Positions 1-12,570 of a stretch of DNA of 64,000 bases are shown in pieces. The notes under the pieces are model-generated. The model saw only the letters and a list, made by a program, of their open reading frames with translations. It was not told the DNA's origin and ran no database searches. Where the stretch lies: the NCBI GenBank assembly GCA_036874045.1, contig CM072341.1, positions 16,380,501 to 16,444,500 on the forward strand, written 5' to 3'. The translations under genes were made by a program, and so were the position numbers. This DNA is from Cymodocea nodosa. Its lineage: Eukaryota; Streptophyta; Magnoliopsida; Alismatales; Cymodoceaceae. Position 1 is the first letter of the stretch. The number at the start of each line of letters is the position of its first letter.

Positions 1-872
1 TTTTTAATGCAAGAAATCATTTCATTCCAAAAGTTTATCTACTTTTCTCATATTCCTTCTTTCAACAAGTTATCTTTAAATATTATTTTCTTTTCCTTTT
101 TTAGATTCCACCAAATAATCAATTCATGGGTTCATATATAATTTAGTCTTTTTTTCCTAATCTTAATATTAACATCTAATACAAACAACCTATGTTGTAT
201 ACCTTTCTCTTGAAATAACCTTATAATTTTTACACATTCATTAATATATTCTATTAATAAGTAAAAAAACTATTTGACTAGCATTTAAATCACTTTAGAA
301 TGTAATTAATTTCATAAAATAAGTGTTAACTACCAAAAGATTACAAGTGACCCAAAAGTCTAAAATTAAATTTTCCTCTTCATTTCTATTACCAAAACCA
401 AATCCTTTGCGGTTCCCTTCATATCATATATTTTACTTTCCCATACAACCATTTAGATCCCTTTTAAAAAAGAGTTTGTAATTATTAAGTAAACCATAAA
501 CAAAACTGTCTAAATCTTCCTAAAATTTCTATTTAATGGCTTATCCTAAACCTATATATAGAGAATTTGGACAAATTATATTAACTATTTCATTTACTAT
601 CACAAGCTTAATCATTGTAATTTTATTTTCTATCCTTATCACATCAGTAACTTCATCTTTCTCATTATAATTTTTATCAATTATAAGTTTTATAAATTTC
701 TATGCTTATATTTTCCTATATATCACAATTTACAATTGTTATTCTCAATTAATTTAGATTTTTCCACCCATTTAATTTTTTGCAAACATAATATACTAAA
801 ATTTCTTCTTATCATTATATACACTAATTCCATATTCTTATTGGTCAAAGTTCCTATATTCCAAGTAACTAG
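1..872 (-). mobile_element. LINE ORF2 endonuclease remnant, cut by window edge
   Basis: Read on the minus strand with frame jumps, this AT-rich stretch gives recognisable pieces of the endonuclease (EEP fold) part of a plant L1-type LINE ORF2. RNFSILCLQKIKWVE lies near 770-815, GFGFGNRNEEENLI near 365-405 and HRLFVLDVNIKIRKKR near 146-195, in the order expected for the family (N-terminus at high coordinates). Stops and frameshifts are frequent and no reverse transcriptase follows. The same remnant sits beside the 3' end of the GDSL gene in every module of the array, so it predates the duplications. Recognition rests on remembered family motifs. Confidence 0.7.
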
Positions 873-1759
873 TTTGATTTTGATATTTTAAATTAACTTG
901 TTTACCTACAACCGTCCATTAATATGTAAAAACATTTCCATATTTTTATCTAGATCTAGACTTTGATGTAAATCCCCAACCTTAGAACGTTATACATAAG
1001 ATGTGCAATCCAAGGTCCAATGTAATACATCACTAAGAAAATTATACCCTAACAAATTATTTCTACGATTCACATTCGTCTGATGGTAATACATCACTAA
1101 GAAAATTATACCCTATCAAATTATTTTTAGGATTAATATTCATGAGATGTTGACAAATATTTAACACTAACTCGCCTCTTTTATCTGAACTTAGAACCGG
1201 CTATGAATGAATAAACCTTTGCAAATGGAGTTTTAGATGGCATACAAGAAAATTTTTTAAATCAAAAGATAATTATTTGTCATCAAATATGTGTTGTCTT
1301 AAATTGGAGGACTGATTGTCTAATTCTGCTATTAATATGGGCCTAAAAATCTGCAGCATTCTATGACAAAAAAAAACAAAACACTGGGCGATGTTATTTT
1401 TTAAGGATCATGGTAATCCACTGTATTGGATATTACCACCTTAATACAAGCATAACTTCTTGCGAAATCACAATAACGAAAACTCACAAACATCACAAGA
1501 GAGCAGAGTACAAACATATGTAACTGCAAGAGAAAAACAACAAGCAGAGATCTACTCCAAGAAAGGAGAGTGATTGTGACACCAGACGTTTCTTTGTTGA
1601 ATATTAAACCTAACACTTCCGTAGGGTCAGCACTTGCCCCGTCGTGTAGGGAGTTCGATCCCGCTGGTGCAAATCCAAACACAACCCTTGCAAAGGACTT
1701 CCCTTGAGGCGACAGTGCTGCTGTAGGCAAGCTAATGAAAAGGTGTCTTGTTATGGCAA
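873..1759. other. 3' flank of GDSL G1, no gene seen
   Basis: AT-rich sequence between the LINE remnant and the G1 stop codon. It contains an imperfect direct repeat of about 64 bp (units starting at 1023 and 1087). The stretch 1565-1740 is unusually conserved in the flank of G1, g3, G4, g5 and G6 and may be G1 3' untranslated sequence. Short open frames here show no protein family I recognise. Confidence 0.5.
1023..1150. repeat. Two-copy 64 bp direct repeat
   Basis: Two adjacent imperfect copies begin with TAATACATCAC at 1023 and 1087. The pair is also present downstream of G4 (from about 35029) and G6, so it is older than the array. Confidence 0.7.
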
Positions 1760-4021
1760 CTAAAAATTCATCTTGAGTAGAAAGGGCATCTGATCATAGA
1801 AAGGTGGATCAGAGAATTTCCCTGTGAGTATCTGCGACGTAACATGGAGATTTGCGGCCTCGGTGTAATGGATTCCATCCCAATTGATATGCTTCGTTGG
1901 GTCGTCACATCCTATAGCCGTCACCTCACTCCCATTTATGGTTTTTTTCTGTCCACATGAAATCTGAGGACTGTAGTTCAATGGTGGACCGCCAAGGCCA
2001 CAGCAAGCCATTAATGGATTCTCAAATCCTGGAAGAAGATTTTAAAAAGAATCACCTCAAATAAGAAATACAAGAAAGATAGAGACTTTATTGCTTTAAT
2101 TATGGCATAATATGGCACTCAGAAGATAATTATACAATATGAAACCACCTAATTTGTATGTAATCAACCTAAATAGCCAAAGAATCAGACGTCCTTAATA
2201 AAATATAGAATTAAAATTATAAGGCATCATGTGTTCAAAAGATTTGGTGGTATTTTTCCAAACAAATGCCTACTTGAATTCCTTTGTTCGTCATTGTTTT
2301 GTAGTTGCTCTTAAAGTTTACACGGAATTGAAAGCCGCCAATAATATGTGTAAGAAGGTAAGAACATTACTAACCATAACGTGAATAATTTGCAATAAGG
2401 TTGCTCTTTATGGAGAAAATGTCGGTGTAAGTAATGTTTGCACCAGTGAGATCACCTTGCAACTTTGCACAAAGAGCATGAAGCTGTAGATTAAAAAACC
2501 TTGCAGCAAGGTTGTGAGAAGCCGCACAACCATGCTCATCCAACTTTGAAGGGTCTTTTCCAAACCAATATATATACCGAGGTAAACATCCGAGGGGGCC
2601 AGTGTTGTGTATCCAAAATCTTCTTGCCCCTTGGTCGTATAGTTTCTGTGAATTGTGAGGAAATCGAAATAACAAGATCACTTACACTACAAATATCTGA
2701 ACAAGTCACGGAAATTTTGCAACCATACTATTAACTGCAATTCCAAATGAGCATGCTTGTTTTGAAACGAATTGATTTCAGACAGGTGGATAACAAATCT
2801 AAAACAACCGAGCAATCCTAAACATTTTGTTTGTATTCTGACGATTTAATATTAGTAGTTGGTGGAACGAACAGTAATTGTAATATATAAACTATATCTA
2901 GTTTACTGAATTAGCGTCATGCAAGCAAACTGCTGGAGAGAATAAGTCCTGACCTTGATTCCTTTTTCAAACTCTTGTAAAATGGTAGGGATGGAAGCTA
3001 GGACCTGATCCTCGGATTTTGAGAAAAACGCATCAGCCAAGTCATTTTGACCTACATCAAATGTATAGAGGGCCTGAGCAAAAGACTCCTGTCGAGGAAG
3101 AACCTTTTTCAATTTGGAATCCCCTGAAAGAGGATGATGAGATGCATCACTGAATCCATTTCATCAGAAGAAAATAAATTTTATGGATTATGTTAGAATT
3201 TTGAAAAAATTCAGATGGAAATCAAATCATAATAAAATGTGATTAAAGAAAAAAAAACACATGAAACAAAGGGAAAGTGGAATGATAGTTTCAAAGATCC
3301 TCTCTTGAACGAATAATTCATCTAAAAAACGCATACGCCCATCATCAAAAGGAGAGTTATCATTCCTAATACATAAATAAATCAAAAAAGCTGAAAAACT
3401 TGCAACTTCTCGTCCAAAGATTAATGTTGGACCTAAGTCCTCTACCTTCGAGGAGGAGCTCAAGTACTCTGGCTTTGAAGTTCATGAACTGAGCGACCTG
3501 GATGCCGAAAGAGAAGGGGCAGACAGCGTTAACAGTTGCAGGGAGAACGGTGGAACCAGCAGCAGCGAAATTACATCCTCTTCCGAAGTTGGGTGCACCA
3601 AGTGAATCTAAATATGCGTTCAGTGGCGGCAACTCCATTGCCTCCACTAAGACGGAAACGCGTCATTTTGCATGTCCAGACAAAGTACAAGACATGATTT
3701 TGTTACGGAATATTGCAGGATCATCGTAATTCGTAACAGAATAAAGGGATGGGACGGGGAAGGAAGAAGTGAAGGTTTACTCAAGAAGTCTATGGTGAGG
3801 CGTCCATCACAGAACCTCCCAGTCGGGCGGCCAAAGTGCGTTTCCCCGTTAGGAAGGCGAAGCTCGTCCCCCATTCCCACGATGAGATTGCCGGTGTCGG
3901 AGTTGGAGTCACCGAAGTTGAAGGCGGCCGGGTAGTCGAATTCGGAGGCCGCGGCAGCAGCGACCGCGAGGAGGAGGACGCACACCGCCGTCAAGGTGGA
4001 GTGCAGGGAGGAAGGCGACAT
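1760..4021 (-). CDS. GDSL esterase/lipase G1, five exons, intact
   Basis: Predicted CDS is complement(1760-2028, 2375-2645, 2954-3123, 3446-3646, 3781-4021), 383 codons plus stop, with GT-AG introns and phases that join without a shift. The ATG at 4021 was chosen because it starts a hydrophobic signal peptide (residues 1-25). In-frame ATGs further upstream (up to 4093) would add a His-rich leader. Family blocks are present: FGDSNSDTG with nucleophile Ser39, GRGCNFAAAG (104-111), GQND (172-175) and DGIH (345-348) with the Asp/His of the triad. Length is normal for plant GDSL enzymes, closest in my judgement to the ENOD8/At3g26430/At5g14450 type. The product is probably a secreted or apoplastic ester hydrolase; its substrate is unknown. 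This is the only GDSL copy in the window with all splice sites and catalytic residues. Confidence 0.88.
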
Positions 4022-4375
4022 GATGGCGTGGTGGTGGTGCTGGTTGGCAAGTGGCATCGACGCTGGCTCTTCCTGCTGTACATAAGCATGCATTTGTGGT
4101 GAAGCATGGAGTAAGCTTTACGCGGGAGCAAGGTGGAGAGTTTGATAGGGCAGGCACATCGATTAGGGTTGTCTTCCAACTAACTTATCCCAACCAGAAG
4201 CCGGCGCTCCTTGTGCCTTTTTCTTCTTCTTCTTTTAATTCGCCTGCCGCCTGGGCTTCAGCTTCAGCTTCAGCTCTCACATGTGTGGGACATTAGAGTC
4301 AACTTTTGTTCAACAATTACGAGAAGCCCTTCTTCAGTCGATGGGTGAGCGTTAAATCACCGTTCCAGAAGAAAA
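4022..4375 (-). promoter_or_regulatory. Upstream region of GDSL G1
   Basis: Probable 5' UTR/promoter of G1, conserved upstream of G4 and G6. It carries a CTT-rich run (about 4221-4236) and a triplicated GCTTCA motif (about 4255-4275). Homology to the G4/G6 upstream regions stops near 4380-4430, where the private region begins. No confident TATA box was assigned. Confidence 0.35.
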
Positions 4376-5670
4376 AAAATGGAACAGAGCGGGAGTTAGA
4401 AAAAGTCGTGTCTTTAAAAGATTCATGGTAATCCTACGTTTTATTAATTGCAATGTAACTTTTATTTTCAGTCGTAATATATTAAATTTTTCTCCTATCT
4501 TTGAGGAGCTTAAACGTTTCATAACTAATGTATTCGTCTGCTTTTATGTAGACGTGGTTCCTTCTTGAAAGAATTAAAAATAATAGAATATAAATTATTC
4601 CATTATATTGATTATCGTAGAATATAGATTATTCGAGAAAAGATTATTGTAATCTTTTTATCCGTACACAAATTAACAGGCTAAAATAAGATTTATCTCT
4701 CTCTAACTCCCACTCGTTGTTCTTCTCCCACATTACTTATATCCTCTTCCTTCCTTGTACTCTTTTTCTCCCCCATGCTTGCTATTAATTAAATGGTTAT
4801 GTATTGAATTAATTTAATATGTTTCGGGTAATGATAATATTGCATGAAATGCCACTCTGATACACAATTCTCCTCTTAACTTAATAATTTATTTTTCAGG
4901 AGAACACTGTAATATATGTAGACGAAAACAAGGCTTTTCTAGTACTTTGATGTCAGAAATAAAAATGTCACCATAGTTTGATTATATATCTTCCCCATTC
5001 AAAGCTGAAATTAGATTTGTGTGCATATATATAACCCAAAAAAAAAACTCATTGAAATATTAAACAAGAACTCACCAATTAAATTATCAAAATAATGCTT
5101 GGTCGATTATAAGCCAACCTAATATTTCCCATTTCTTGTTACTAAAATTGTAAGCTCATAGATATCAGTCATCTTCCACTCTGAATAATATGGTGATGGA
5201 TGATATATCCCAATTAGAGTTTGAAAGGAATTAGGGGTAATTAGTTTTGCTATGGTTATGAACCATAGATTTATTTCTCTCTCTTCTTCTTCCTTTGTCG
5301 ACTATTAATGTTGAACTCCACAAAAATCTCCCATCGAGCTCATCGGATCTCCACCAACAAGCCGACGAACCTTCTTGTAATGATGGCAGGTAAGGTCTCA
5401 AACAGGGGCTGTAAATAGGAGAAGAAGAAAAATCAACGGTTCATTAGAGTAGACAGTAGTACGACATCAATGAGATAATAATAAATAATAGTACTTATAA
5501 TAATAATGCCTCAAACTGTTATTCAAGTTTATTATAATTATTATAGACAATAATGAACTTAGAAATTATTATTATAAGTAAACACTTGTCCTGTGAGGCT
5601 TAGAAGACAATCACATAAGTTCTTAACATATCCTTCAATGTTTGAATAGTATGTTTTAACAAACTATCAA
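4376..5670. other. AT-rich intergenic, no gene seen
   Basis: No credible open frame. The only structure noted is a perfect 16 bp inverted repeat (arms 5492-5507 and 5565-5580) around a 57-nt spacer. It is pure AT-rich sequence and could be a tiny MITE relic or chance. This region has no counterpart in the 24.86 kb units. Confidence 0.5.
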
Positions 5671-5675
5671 TCTAA

Positions 5676-6650
5676 AGGTAAAAGACATTACTAAACTATA
5701 ATTTAATACCTAAAGCTCACTGTAGACTTTCCTAGAATTTAAAGACAAATTTTGGATTACAATTAAAAATAATAGTAGTAAGCATCCCATAGAGTCTTAT
5801 TATCTCTACAATATAAAGTTCTGTCATCCTCCTCAATGTCAACCCAACTTCATAAGCTAAGAAATGAGAAGACTTGGTCAAAGTTAAGCAAGTATATTTG
5901 ACTATGACTATAGAAGCCTTATTTATTTTACACGTGGTTTATTGAGAATGAAGGGCATTTATAATAGGCTATGCATTTTATTGTGATGAGTTTTGGTCAA
6001 ATGTAGAAATTAATAATGAATGAACATTTTGACTACGAAAATATGATATTATAGTATTGTATATATAATTGAAATAAGAGAATATATTTTAATACACTGT
6101 CTATGTAAAGGTAAAAGACATTACTAGAGTGTAATTTAGTACCGAAAGCTTGATGTAGACTTTCTTAGAATTTAAAGACAAATCTCAGATTATGATTAAA
6201 AATAATAGTAGTAAACATCTCATAGAGTCTTATTATCTCTTCGACGTAAAGTTTTGTAATCCTACTCAATGTCAACCTATCTTTATAAGTTAAAAAATGA
6301 GTAGACTTGGTTAAAGTTAAGCAATGATATTTGACTTTGATTATAAAAGAATTATTTATTTTACATGTCGTTTATTGAGAATGAAAGACATTTATGGTAG
6401 ACTATGCATTTTGTTGTGATGAGTTTTGGTCAAATGTAGAAATTAATATAAATTAATAATGAATGAATATTTTGACTATAAAATCTAACTACAAAAGCAT
6501 GATATTATGTACACTATTAAGATAAGAGAATATATTTTAGTAGACTGTCTATGTAAAGGTAAAAGACATTACTAGACTGTAATTTAGTACCCAAAGCTTG
6601 ATGTAGACTTTCTTAGAATTTAAAGACAAACCTTAGATTACGGTTAAAAG
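5676..6650. repeat. Tandem repeat, period 433-448 bp, about 2.2 copies
   Basis: Units start with AGGTAAAAGACATTACTA at 5676, 6109 and 6557, giving periods of 433 and 448. The third copy breaks off after about 95 bp. Copies share long blocks such as TTTAAAGACAAA and GATGAGTTTTGGTCAAATG. No coding potential was seen. The similarity may extend some tens of bases left of 5676. Confidence 0.85.
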
Positions 6651-7470
6651 TATAGAATACACAATTAAAATTGTAATTTGGTTAACTCAACTGAAGGATA
6701 AATTATTCTTATAAAAACTTAAAATGAAAAAAATCGAGTAATCTAAAATTAGATGTCTAATCTCACAGCTAGGAGACCTTCTGTGATGTTACTAAAGACA
6801 AAGAAGACTACAGAATAGCATCAGTAAAACCTATGAGTCCCAATTAAATGAAAAGCGTTTACCAGTTCATGGAAATTATGGTGTGCACTTGCACAATTCA
6901 AATGCTATACGAAAATAAATAATTAAGCAAACACACAGAACAAACTAATAAAACACATATAAAAACAAGGTAAAATATGTCGTAGTGCTGTCAGTCCAAT
7001 TAAATTTCAGATCTAAGAGAAAGGAATTCCCCACAAGGTGATACTCATAACGTCCTCAAAATTTTCTGAAAAAATATAGAAAATCTATAGCGATATGCAA
7101 AACAAGAAGAATATATAGATACCAGCTTAAACTATCTAACAACTGCTTTGATATAAATGCTGTTGTCTTTCAAATTGTTACTGAGAGTTTGGATAAATTC
7201 TTTATATTTTCTATCTTCATATGTTCTTATATAAATTATACATCAAATTTTGTACTTTCACAATCATTAATGAAATATATATATATATTTTTTTATATTT
7301 ATATGTGCATTTGATCACATCAAGTACAATGTAAAATGAAACATCCTTCTTAAAAAGAATGTGTAAGACATAGAGTTGATTGATTGTCAACTCAACTCTT
7401 GAGAGGTTTCCTCGAATAACAAATAAAACTTCATGTAAAATCAACATGAACAAAAAGCCCGCAAAAGCAC
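6651..7470. other. AT-rich intergenic, no gene seen
   Basis: Low-complexity AT-rich DNA (for example the TA/T-rich run near 7275-7300). Short open frames lack recognisable motifs. Confidence 0.5.
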
Positions 7471-7474
7471 TTCT

Positions 7475-8230
7475 TTACCTACACTCATTCATTAATATGT
7501 GTAAAAACCTTTGCTTATTTTTATCCATACGTAGACTTTGATGTATATCCCCCACCTTAGAACGCTATACATAGGATGTGCAATCCAGGGTCGAATTTAA
7601 TAACCAGCTACGAAAGAATAAACCTTTGCAAATGGGGGTTTAGATGACATTTACAAGAAAAAAATTTTAAACCAAAAGATAAACATTTGTCATCTAATAA
7701 TATGTGTTGTCTTAAATTGGAGGACTGATTCTCTAATTCTGCTATTAATGTGGGTCTAAAAATATACAACATTCTTTGCCCAAAACAAAAACAAAAAAAC
7801 AAAACACTAGGTGATGCTCTTTTTCAAGGATCATGGTAATATCACCATTGTGTTAATGGATATTACCACCACCTTGATACAAACATAACTTGTTGTGAAA
7901 TCACAAGAAAGAAAGAAAACTCACAAACATCACAAGAGAGCAGAGTACAAACATATGAGGCATCATGAAACCACCTAATTTGCCGAAGAATCAGACGTCC
8001 TTGATTCAAGATAGAATTAAAATTATGAGGCGTCATGTGTTCAAAAGATTTGGTGGTATCTTTCCAAACAAATGCCTACTTGAATTCCTTAATTTGTTCA
8101 CCGTTGTTTCGTGGTTGCTCTTAAATTTTACACGGAATCGAGAGCCAATAATATGTATAAGAACATTGCTAGCCACAGCGTGAATAATTTGCAATAAGGT
8201 TGCTCTTTATGGAGAAAATGTCTGTGAGCT
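7475..8230 (-). pseudogene. GDSL 3'-end remnant g2
   Basis: Fragments collinear with the 3' part and 3' flank of G1. Positions 7480-7640 match 920-1240, 7795-7960 match the region around 1390-1530, 7965-8170 match G1 intron 4 (about 2140-2360), and about 8175-8226 match the 3' end of exon 4. Exon 5 and everything upstream of exon 4 are missing, so it cannot encode an enzyme. It resembles the remnants g3 and g5 in its truncation. Confidence 0.75.
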
Positions 8231-8725
8231 TTGCAGGTATGACCTAGGTAATGTAAATCTTGACCAGTGTTTGTTAAGCCAATATATCTTCACTTCAATT
8301 ATCGATGGTTTATGCAAGAAATACTGGACTGCGCTGCTTGATAAGAGCACTGTTTTTCTTTTGCCTGGATGACTTGATTATTGTTAATGAGATTCATTCT
8401 ACTCTTCCAGAAAACCCAAGTACTCAAGGAAATATTTCCATGGGAAGCAAGACGAAAGGTCAGGATCATAAGATAAAAAAAGAAAAAGAAAATTCACATA
8501 TTTTTAAATAAAATGCGAAAAATCTTTCTTTTCCATTTTACAGGTAACGATACCTATATCTGTTGCACGTCTAGAAATATATAATTATATAAATGGTAAA
8601 TCTTCGAAGTACTTAATTGAAATCTTTACTTTCTAAAGGATTTTTTCTAATTCTAGTTTAAAATTAATTCTTATATTACTTTTATCAAAGATAAATAATA
8701 ACTAACTTTAACTAAACTTTAATGT
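8231..8725. other. Unassigned stretch plus shared duplicon flank
   Basis: About 8231-8430 matches nothing else in the window and has no recognisable gene. About 8470-8723 matches 30050-30310 downstream of remnant g3, so it is a relic of the same ancestral GDSL-ARM spacer. The match ends abruptly after AAACTTTAA at 8723. Confidence 0.5.
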
Positions 8726-8978
8726 AAAGAGAAAGGACTCGTGTCGGAGGGAAAATGACAGTGGGAAATTAAAAAAATTTCCCTCCATTACTCGATCTGA
8801 GACATGTTTGTGTAGTTAGTTAGGAAACTAAAAAAAATGGTTTCCTCTCGTTACCTAAGTATAAAGACCTTGACAAAAAAATAATTCCCCCTCCCCTCTC
8901 TGGTAACACTTGGAAACCTTCAGACTCTCGTGTCTCGACCGATCTCAACCTTGATGTTGTCTCCTCCATTCACCCGAT

Positions 8979-9300
8979 CTCAAGTTGTGCTTGTCGATCT
9001 CCGTTCACGTCTCGCATTCGTCCTTGCGTACGCAAAAACATCTCTATTCGAGCCTCCAATGTTGTCTTCTCTGATCGCCTACTCGTTGGTTCCCTCGATT
9101 TTAAGTTGTTCTCGCCCAATTTGCCCTTATAATCTCCATTCACCCCCAATCTCCATTTGTTGTCTCCTCCATTCGCTCGATCTTGAGCTGTTCTTTCCCG
9201 TTCATCCCTAATCTACACATGCATCTTGCATTTGTCCTCGCATACACAAAAACATCTCTGTACCCGAGCCTCCAACACCATCTCTTTCAATCGCCTGCTT
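8979..9300 (+). repeat. Imperfect 200 bp direct duplication, pyrimidine-rich
   Basis: Segments near 8979-9078 and 9178-9296 share the order GATCT-AGCTGTTC/AGTTGTGC, TCGCATTCGTCCT, CAAAAACATCTCT and GAGCCTCCAA. The region is C/T-rich and unlike its AT-rich surroundings. It could be the leader of the transposon or captured host sequence. Open frames here look incidental. Confidence 0.5.
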
Positions 9301-11086
9301 GCCGATTCCCTCGATTTGAAGTTGTGCTCACCCGTTCATCGACATCGATCCAGGTAAACTATTTTTTGGCACTCACTTGAACTACTTACTTCTGTAGAGA
9401 TTTTTCCCATCTCTCCCCTCCTACTCTATTTGCCTATTGCTAAGTATTATGTTACCAACGTTTATCCTCAGTGAGCTTATTCCCAAGATTCATTTATGTG
9501 TCATGAACTAAGTATGCTACCAATGTTTAAAATGATATGCCAATGTCATGAAATGCAGGAAAACCACTGACTATAGAAAATGAAAGCATGCCCCCAATTA
9601 GTTCGAATGATGTTTTTTATAATAGTGATAATGCTTTTGCATATGTCTGAATTTAGATTTCCTTCTCTCAATATAGTAAAGTAGACAACCGACTGCATTA
9701 TTTGTTACCAATTATTTCAATGATTAATAAAGGACCATATATCTTTAAAAGAGTATCACAAGTTTTACCAAAAGAGGGCATCCTCATATATGACAGTAAC
9801 CAGACAAATACCATGCTAATATGTTTTGCTTGTCTGACAAATGCCAAGTGTATACATGTTTGGATTTAATACTTTGAAATACCTTGTCAAATTGCTAATA
9901 TGATTAAGACGTACTCATTGCTAATACCATGTTTGTTGTATCATATGCTTTTTTTTTTGTATCATCTTGATGAGTTTTATGGCAAAAATCATTGTTACAT
10001 AAATCTATAATAATCATTGGTAAAATCATTGTTAAATAAATCTGTAATGTTAGAGTTACAAAAGTAAAACATTTATACAGAAAAATCAGATAACTATATG
10101 GGAAGTTTACCAACGATGGTATCATTGGTCATCTGTTAACCAACGATGGCATCGTTGCTTATCAAATAGCCAACGATCTGCTGGCTGTACCTAGAGTTGG
10201 TTATCAAATATTAGAAAAGCATCCATCTTCTTCTTGTCATCTAACCTTTTTGTAAAATAATACATATTTCTTTCATATAGTTTATTAATTTACCTTTTTA
10301 AATAGACCAAAATCTTGTTTTTCTGAGAAGTATGGACTAAGATATGAAAGTTGTAAGTTAGAACTAGAGTGCTGAAATTCTATATTTCAAAATTCTTCTT
10401 CTATATTTAAATAAAATTTGCTATTATTTGACATTCAGTTTTTGCTATCTAATATTTTTTCCTAATGGAGGACTAATTTCCTAATAGAGTTATTGCAAAT
10501 GATTTTTTTTCAATTATTGGAAATGACTTTAGGGGAATGTATTGTTATTGTCCATTTGTAGATTTCCTTATTATTTATAAAGTTGTAATTTTTAGGGGAA
10601 TAACTTCTAAAAAGAAGAAATACGTCAACTAGAGCATTAAATAAGTTGAAATATTTTTAATTATTTTAGTAGTAAAAATTAGAGAATGGAATACAAAACA
10701 ACAAAATAGGAAGATCAGATCAAATACATAGAATAAAGTGATCGTGAAATATAATAATAAGACATTTCTAAATATTGAGAAAAAATATGTTAAGAGTAAG
10801 ATGAAGATTTGAAAGACAATGTATAAAAATTATATTAAAATTTCAAAGCAAAGTAGATAGAAGTCAAACTACACTTGTGGTCGTACTAATATTTCAAAAG
10901 AAATATGAGATGAGTTTGTAAAGGTAATTATTCAATTTTTCAATATATTATTCAATTGCAAGTAAACTTTCAAATTACTGAAAATTTATATATATTTCTT
11001 TCTTATAGTAATATTCAAAATGTAAAGCATTTACAAGGAAGCCATATACAATTTATGATGATCTATATACAATATTTGAAGGAAAT

Positions 11087-11640
11087 ATGACTACTAAACA
11101 AAACAGTGTAGTTCCTAAAGATTTACAACATACACATGATGTGGAACTTAAAGAACCTATAGAGATTTTTCCTGTTTTCAATACTCAGATTTCATTAACA
11201 TTTTCCAATGTTGAAGAGGGAGAAGGCAATCCAAGCCTGTTTACTATAGAAAATGTAATTATAATATTAAGGAAAAAAACTCGATCACATGTTGAATCTA
11301 CTCAATCTATTGCTAAGTTTGTGAATTGTATTGGTGATGTTATTTAAAAGATTGTAGACCAAGATCAAGAGATATATCAGAATGTATATCAGAAAACTAC
11401 TTTAAGAAGAGAAACAAAGGAATGTGTTCCCTAAATACTTGATTTACTAGAGCTTACAAAGGATGAGCAACTATTAGCTATGTAATTGCTAAAGAATCCA
11501 GTGAAAAAGACATTTTTTTTAACCTTACATACTAATGCATTGCAAGTGAAGTGTTACGATTTAATTTTTCGAAAGATTGAACTTATGTTCACTATTAAAG
11601 TTGTGACTGCTATGTGCAAAACATTAATGCTTCTTCTATT
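11087..11640 (+). pseudogene. Possible Myb/SANT-like accessory gene of the transposon
   Basis: An 86-codon open frame from 11087 is followed, after in-frame stops, by a segment translating like the C-terminal helical region of Harbinger-associated Myb/SANT-like proteins (LTKDEQLLAM, then LLKNPVKKTFF). There is no DNA-binding SANT motif that I can point to. The call leans mainly on position just upstream of the transposase and is tentative. Confidence 0.3.
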
Positions 11641-11834
11641 GATTATTTTCTAGTTAGACATATGTAATTGACATTTATTTCATTTGAATTTAGTATGTCA
11701 TTGTTTATGTTTCGAATGTTGATGTTAAGTATTTATATTACTGTTTATGTTATTATTTATACATGTTTAAATTAGTTGTTTAAATGTTTATGTTATAATG
11801 ATATACTTATGCAGGTAATTAGTATTTAAATGGA

Positions 11835-12570
11835 GAATGATGAAGAACATTTGCAACAACTATTACAAAGGCAATTATGAAGATGGCGTAAACTATTAAT
11901 GTTCTTTGCACAATTGTCGACAACACTTGCATATTTTATTATAGATTTTATTCCTCAAGCATTAAAACAAATATGTAGTAATGAAGGTCAAATTTATATA
12001 AAGAAGTTGCTAGATCCTAGGATATATCACCAAGTATACAATTGTTGAAAAATATATCACATGAGCCAACATGTATTCATGCAATTTTGTGGATTGCTTA
12101 GAAGAGAATGAATAATAGAGGATAGTTGAAATATAAGTATAGAAGAGAAATTAGTAATTTTTCTAGTTACAATTGATCAGAATCAACGATATAGGGTGAC
12201 AACTAAGCAATTCCAGTGATCATCTTAGATAGCACATGCTTCAATGAGATTGTTAATGTTATAATTAGATTACATCATGTATTTATAGCTAATCTTTCTA
12301 CATCAACATCAAGCAAAATTCAAAATGATCTAAATTTCTACCCATATTTTAAGGAAAACATCTACTCATATTTTTTTTCTTTATATTATGTCATGTCTTC
12401 TAATTCATTACTAGTATTTTTAATGAAATTGACATCGTATCATTTTGTTAGGATTGTATTAATGCTATCAATGGCACACATGTTAATGTCATCATTTAAG
12501 GAAAAGAAAATGTTAAATTTAGAAATCAAAAAGAAAATTTATTTCAAAATATATTAGCAACTTGTAAAAT
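11835..12570 (+). pseudogene. HARBI1-like (DDE_Tnp_4) transposase remnant
   Basis: Plus-strand frames interrupted by stops read like the N-terminal half of a plant PIF/Harbinger transposase. MSQHVFMQFCGLLRRE lies near 12061-12110, EEKLVIFLVTIDQNQRYRVT near 12140-12205, then DCINAINGTHVNVI (12452-12493) and RNQKENLFQNILATC (about 12520-12566). In the family the conserved motif is DGTH, carrying the first catalytic Asp; here codon 12470-12472 is AAT (Asn). Sequence after 12570 no longer matches, so the rest of the DDE core is absent. The element is inactive. Confidence 0.6.

Noticed and set aside
1636..1690. tRNA-like or SINE head (GAGTTCGATCCC resembles a Pol III B box) downstream of GDSL genes
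   Set aside because: The T stem does not pair, no acceptor stem or anticodon arm was found, and no A-tail or target duplication delimits a SINE.
8290..8325. PPR-like text IIDGLCKKY
   Set aside because: A single short match with no second repeat or continuing frame.
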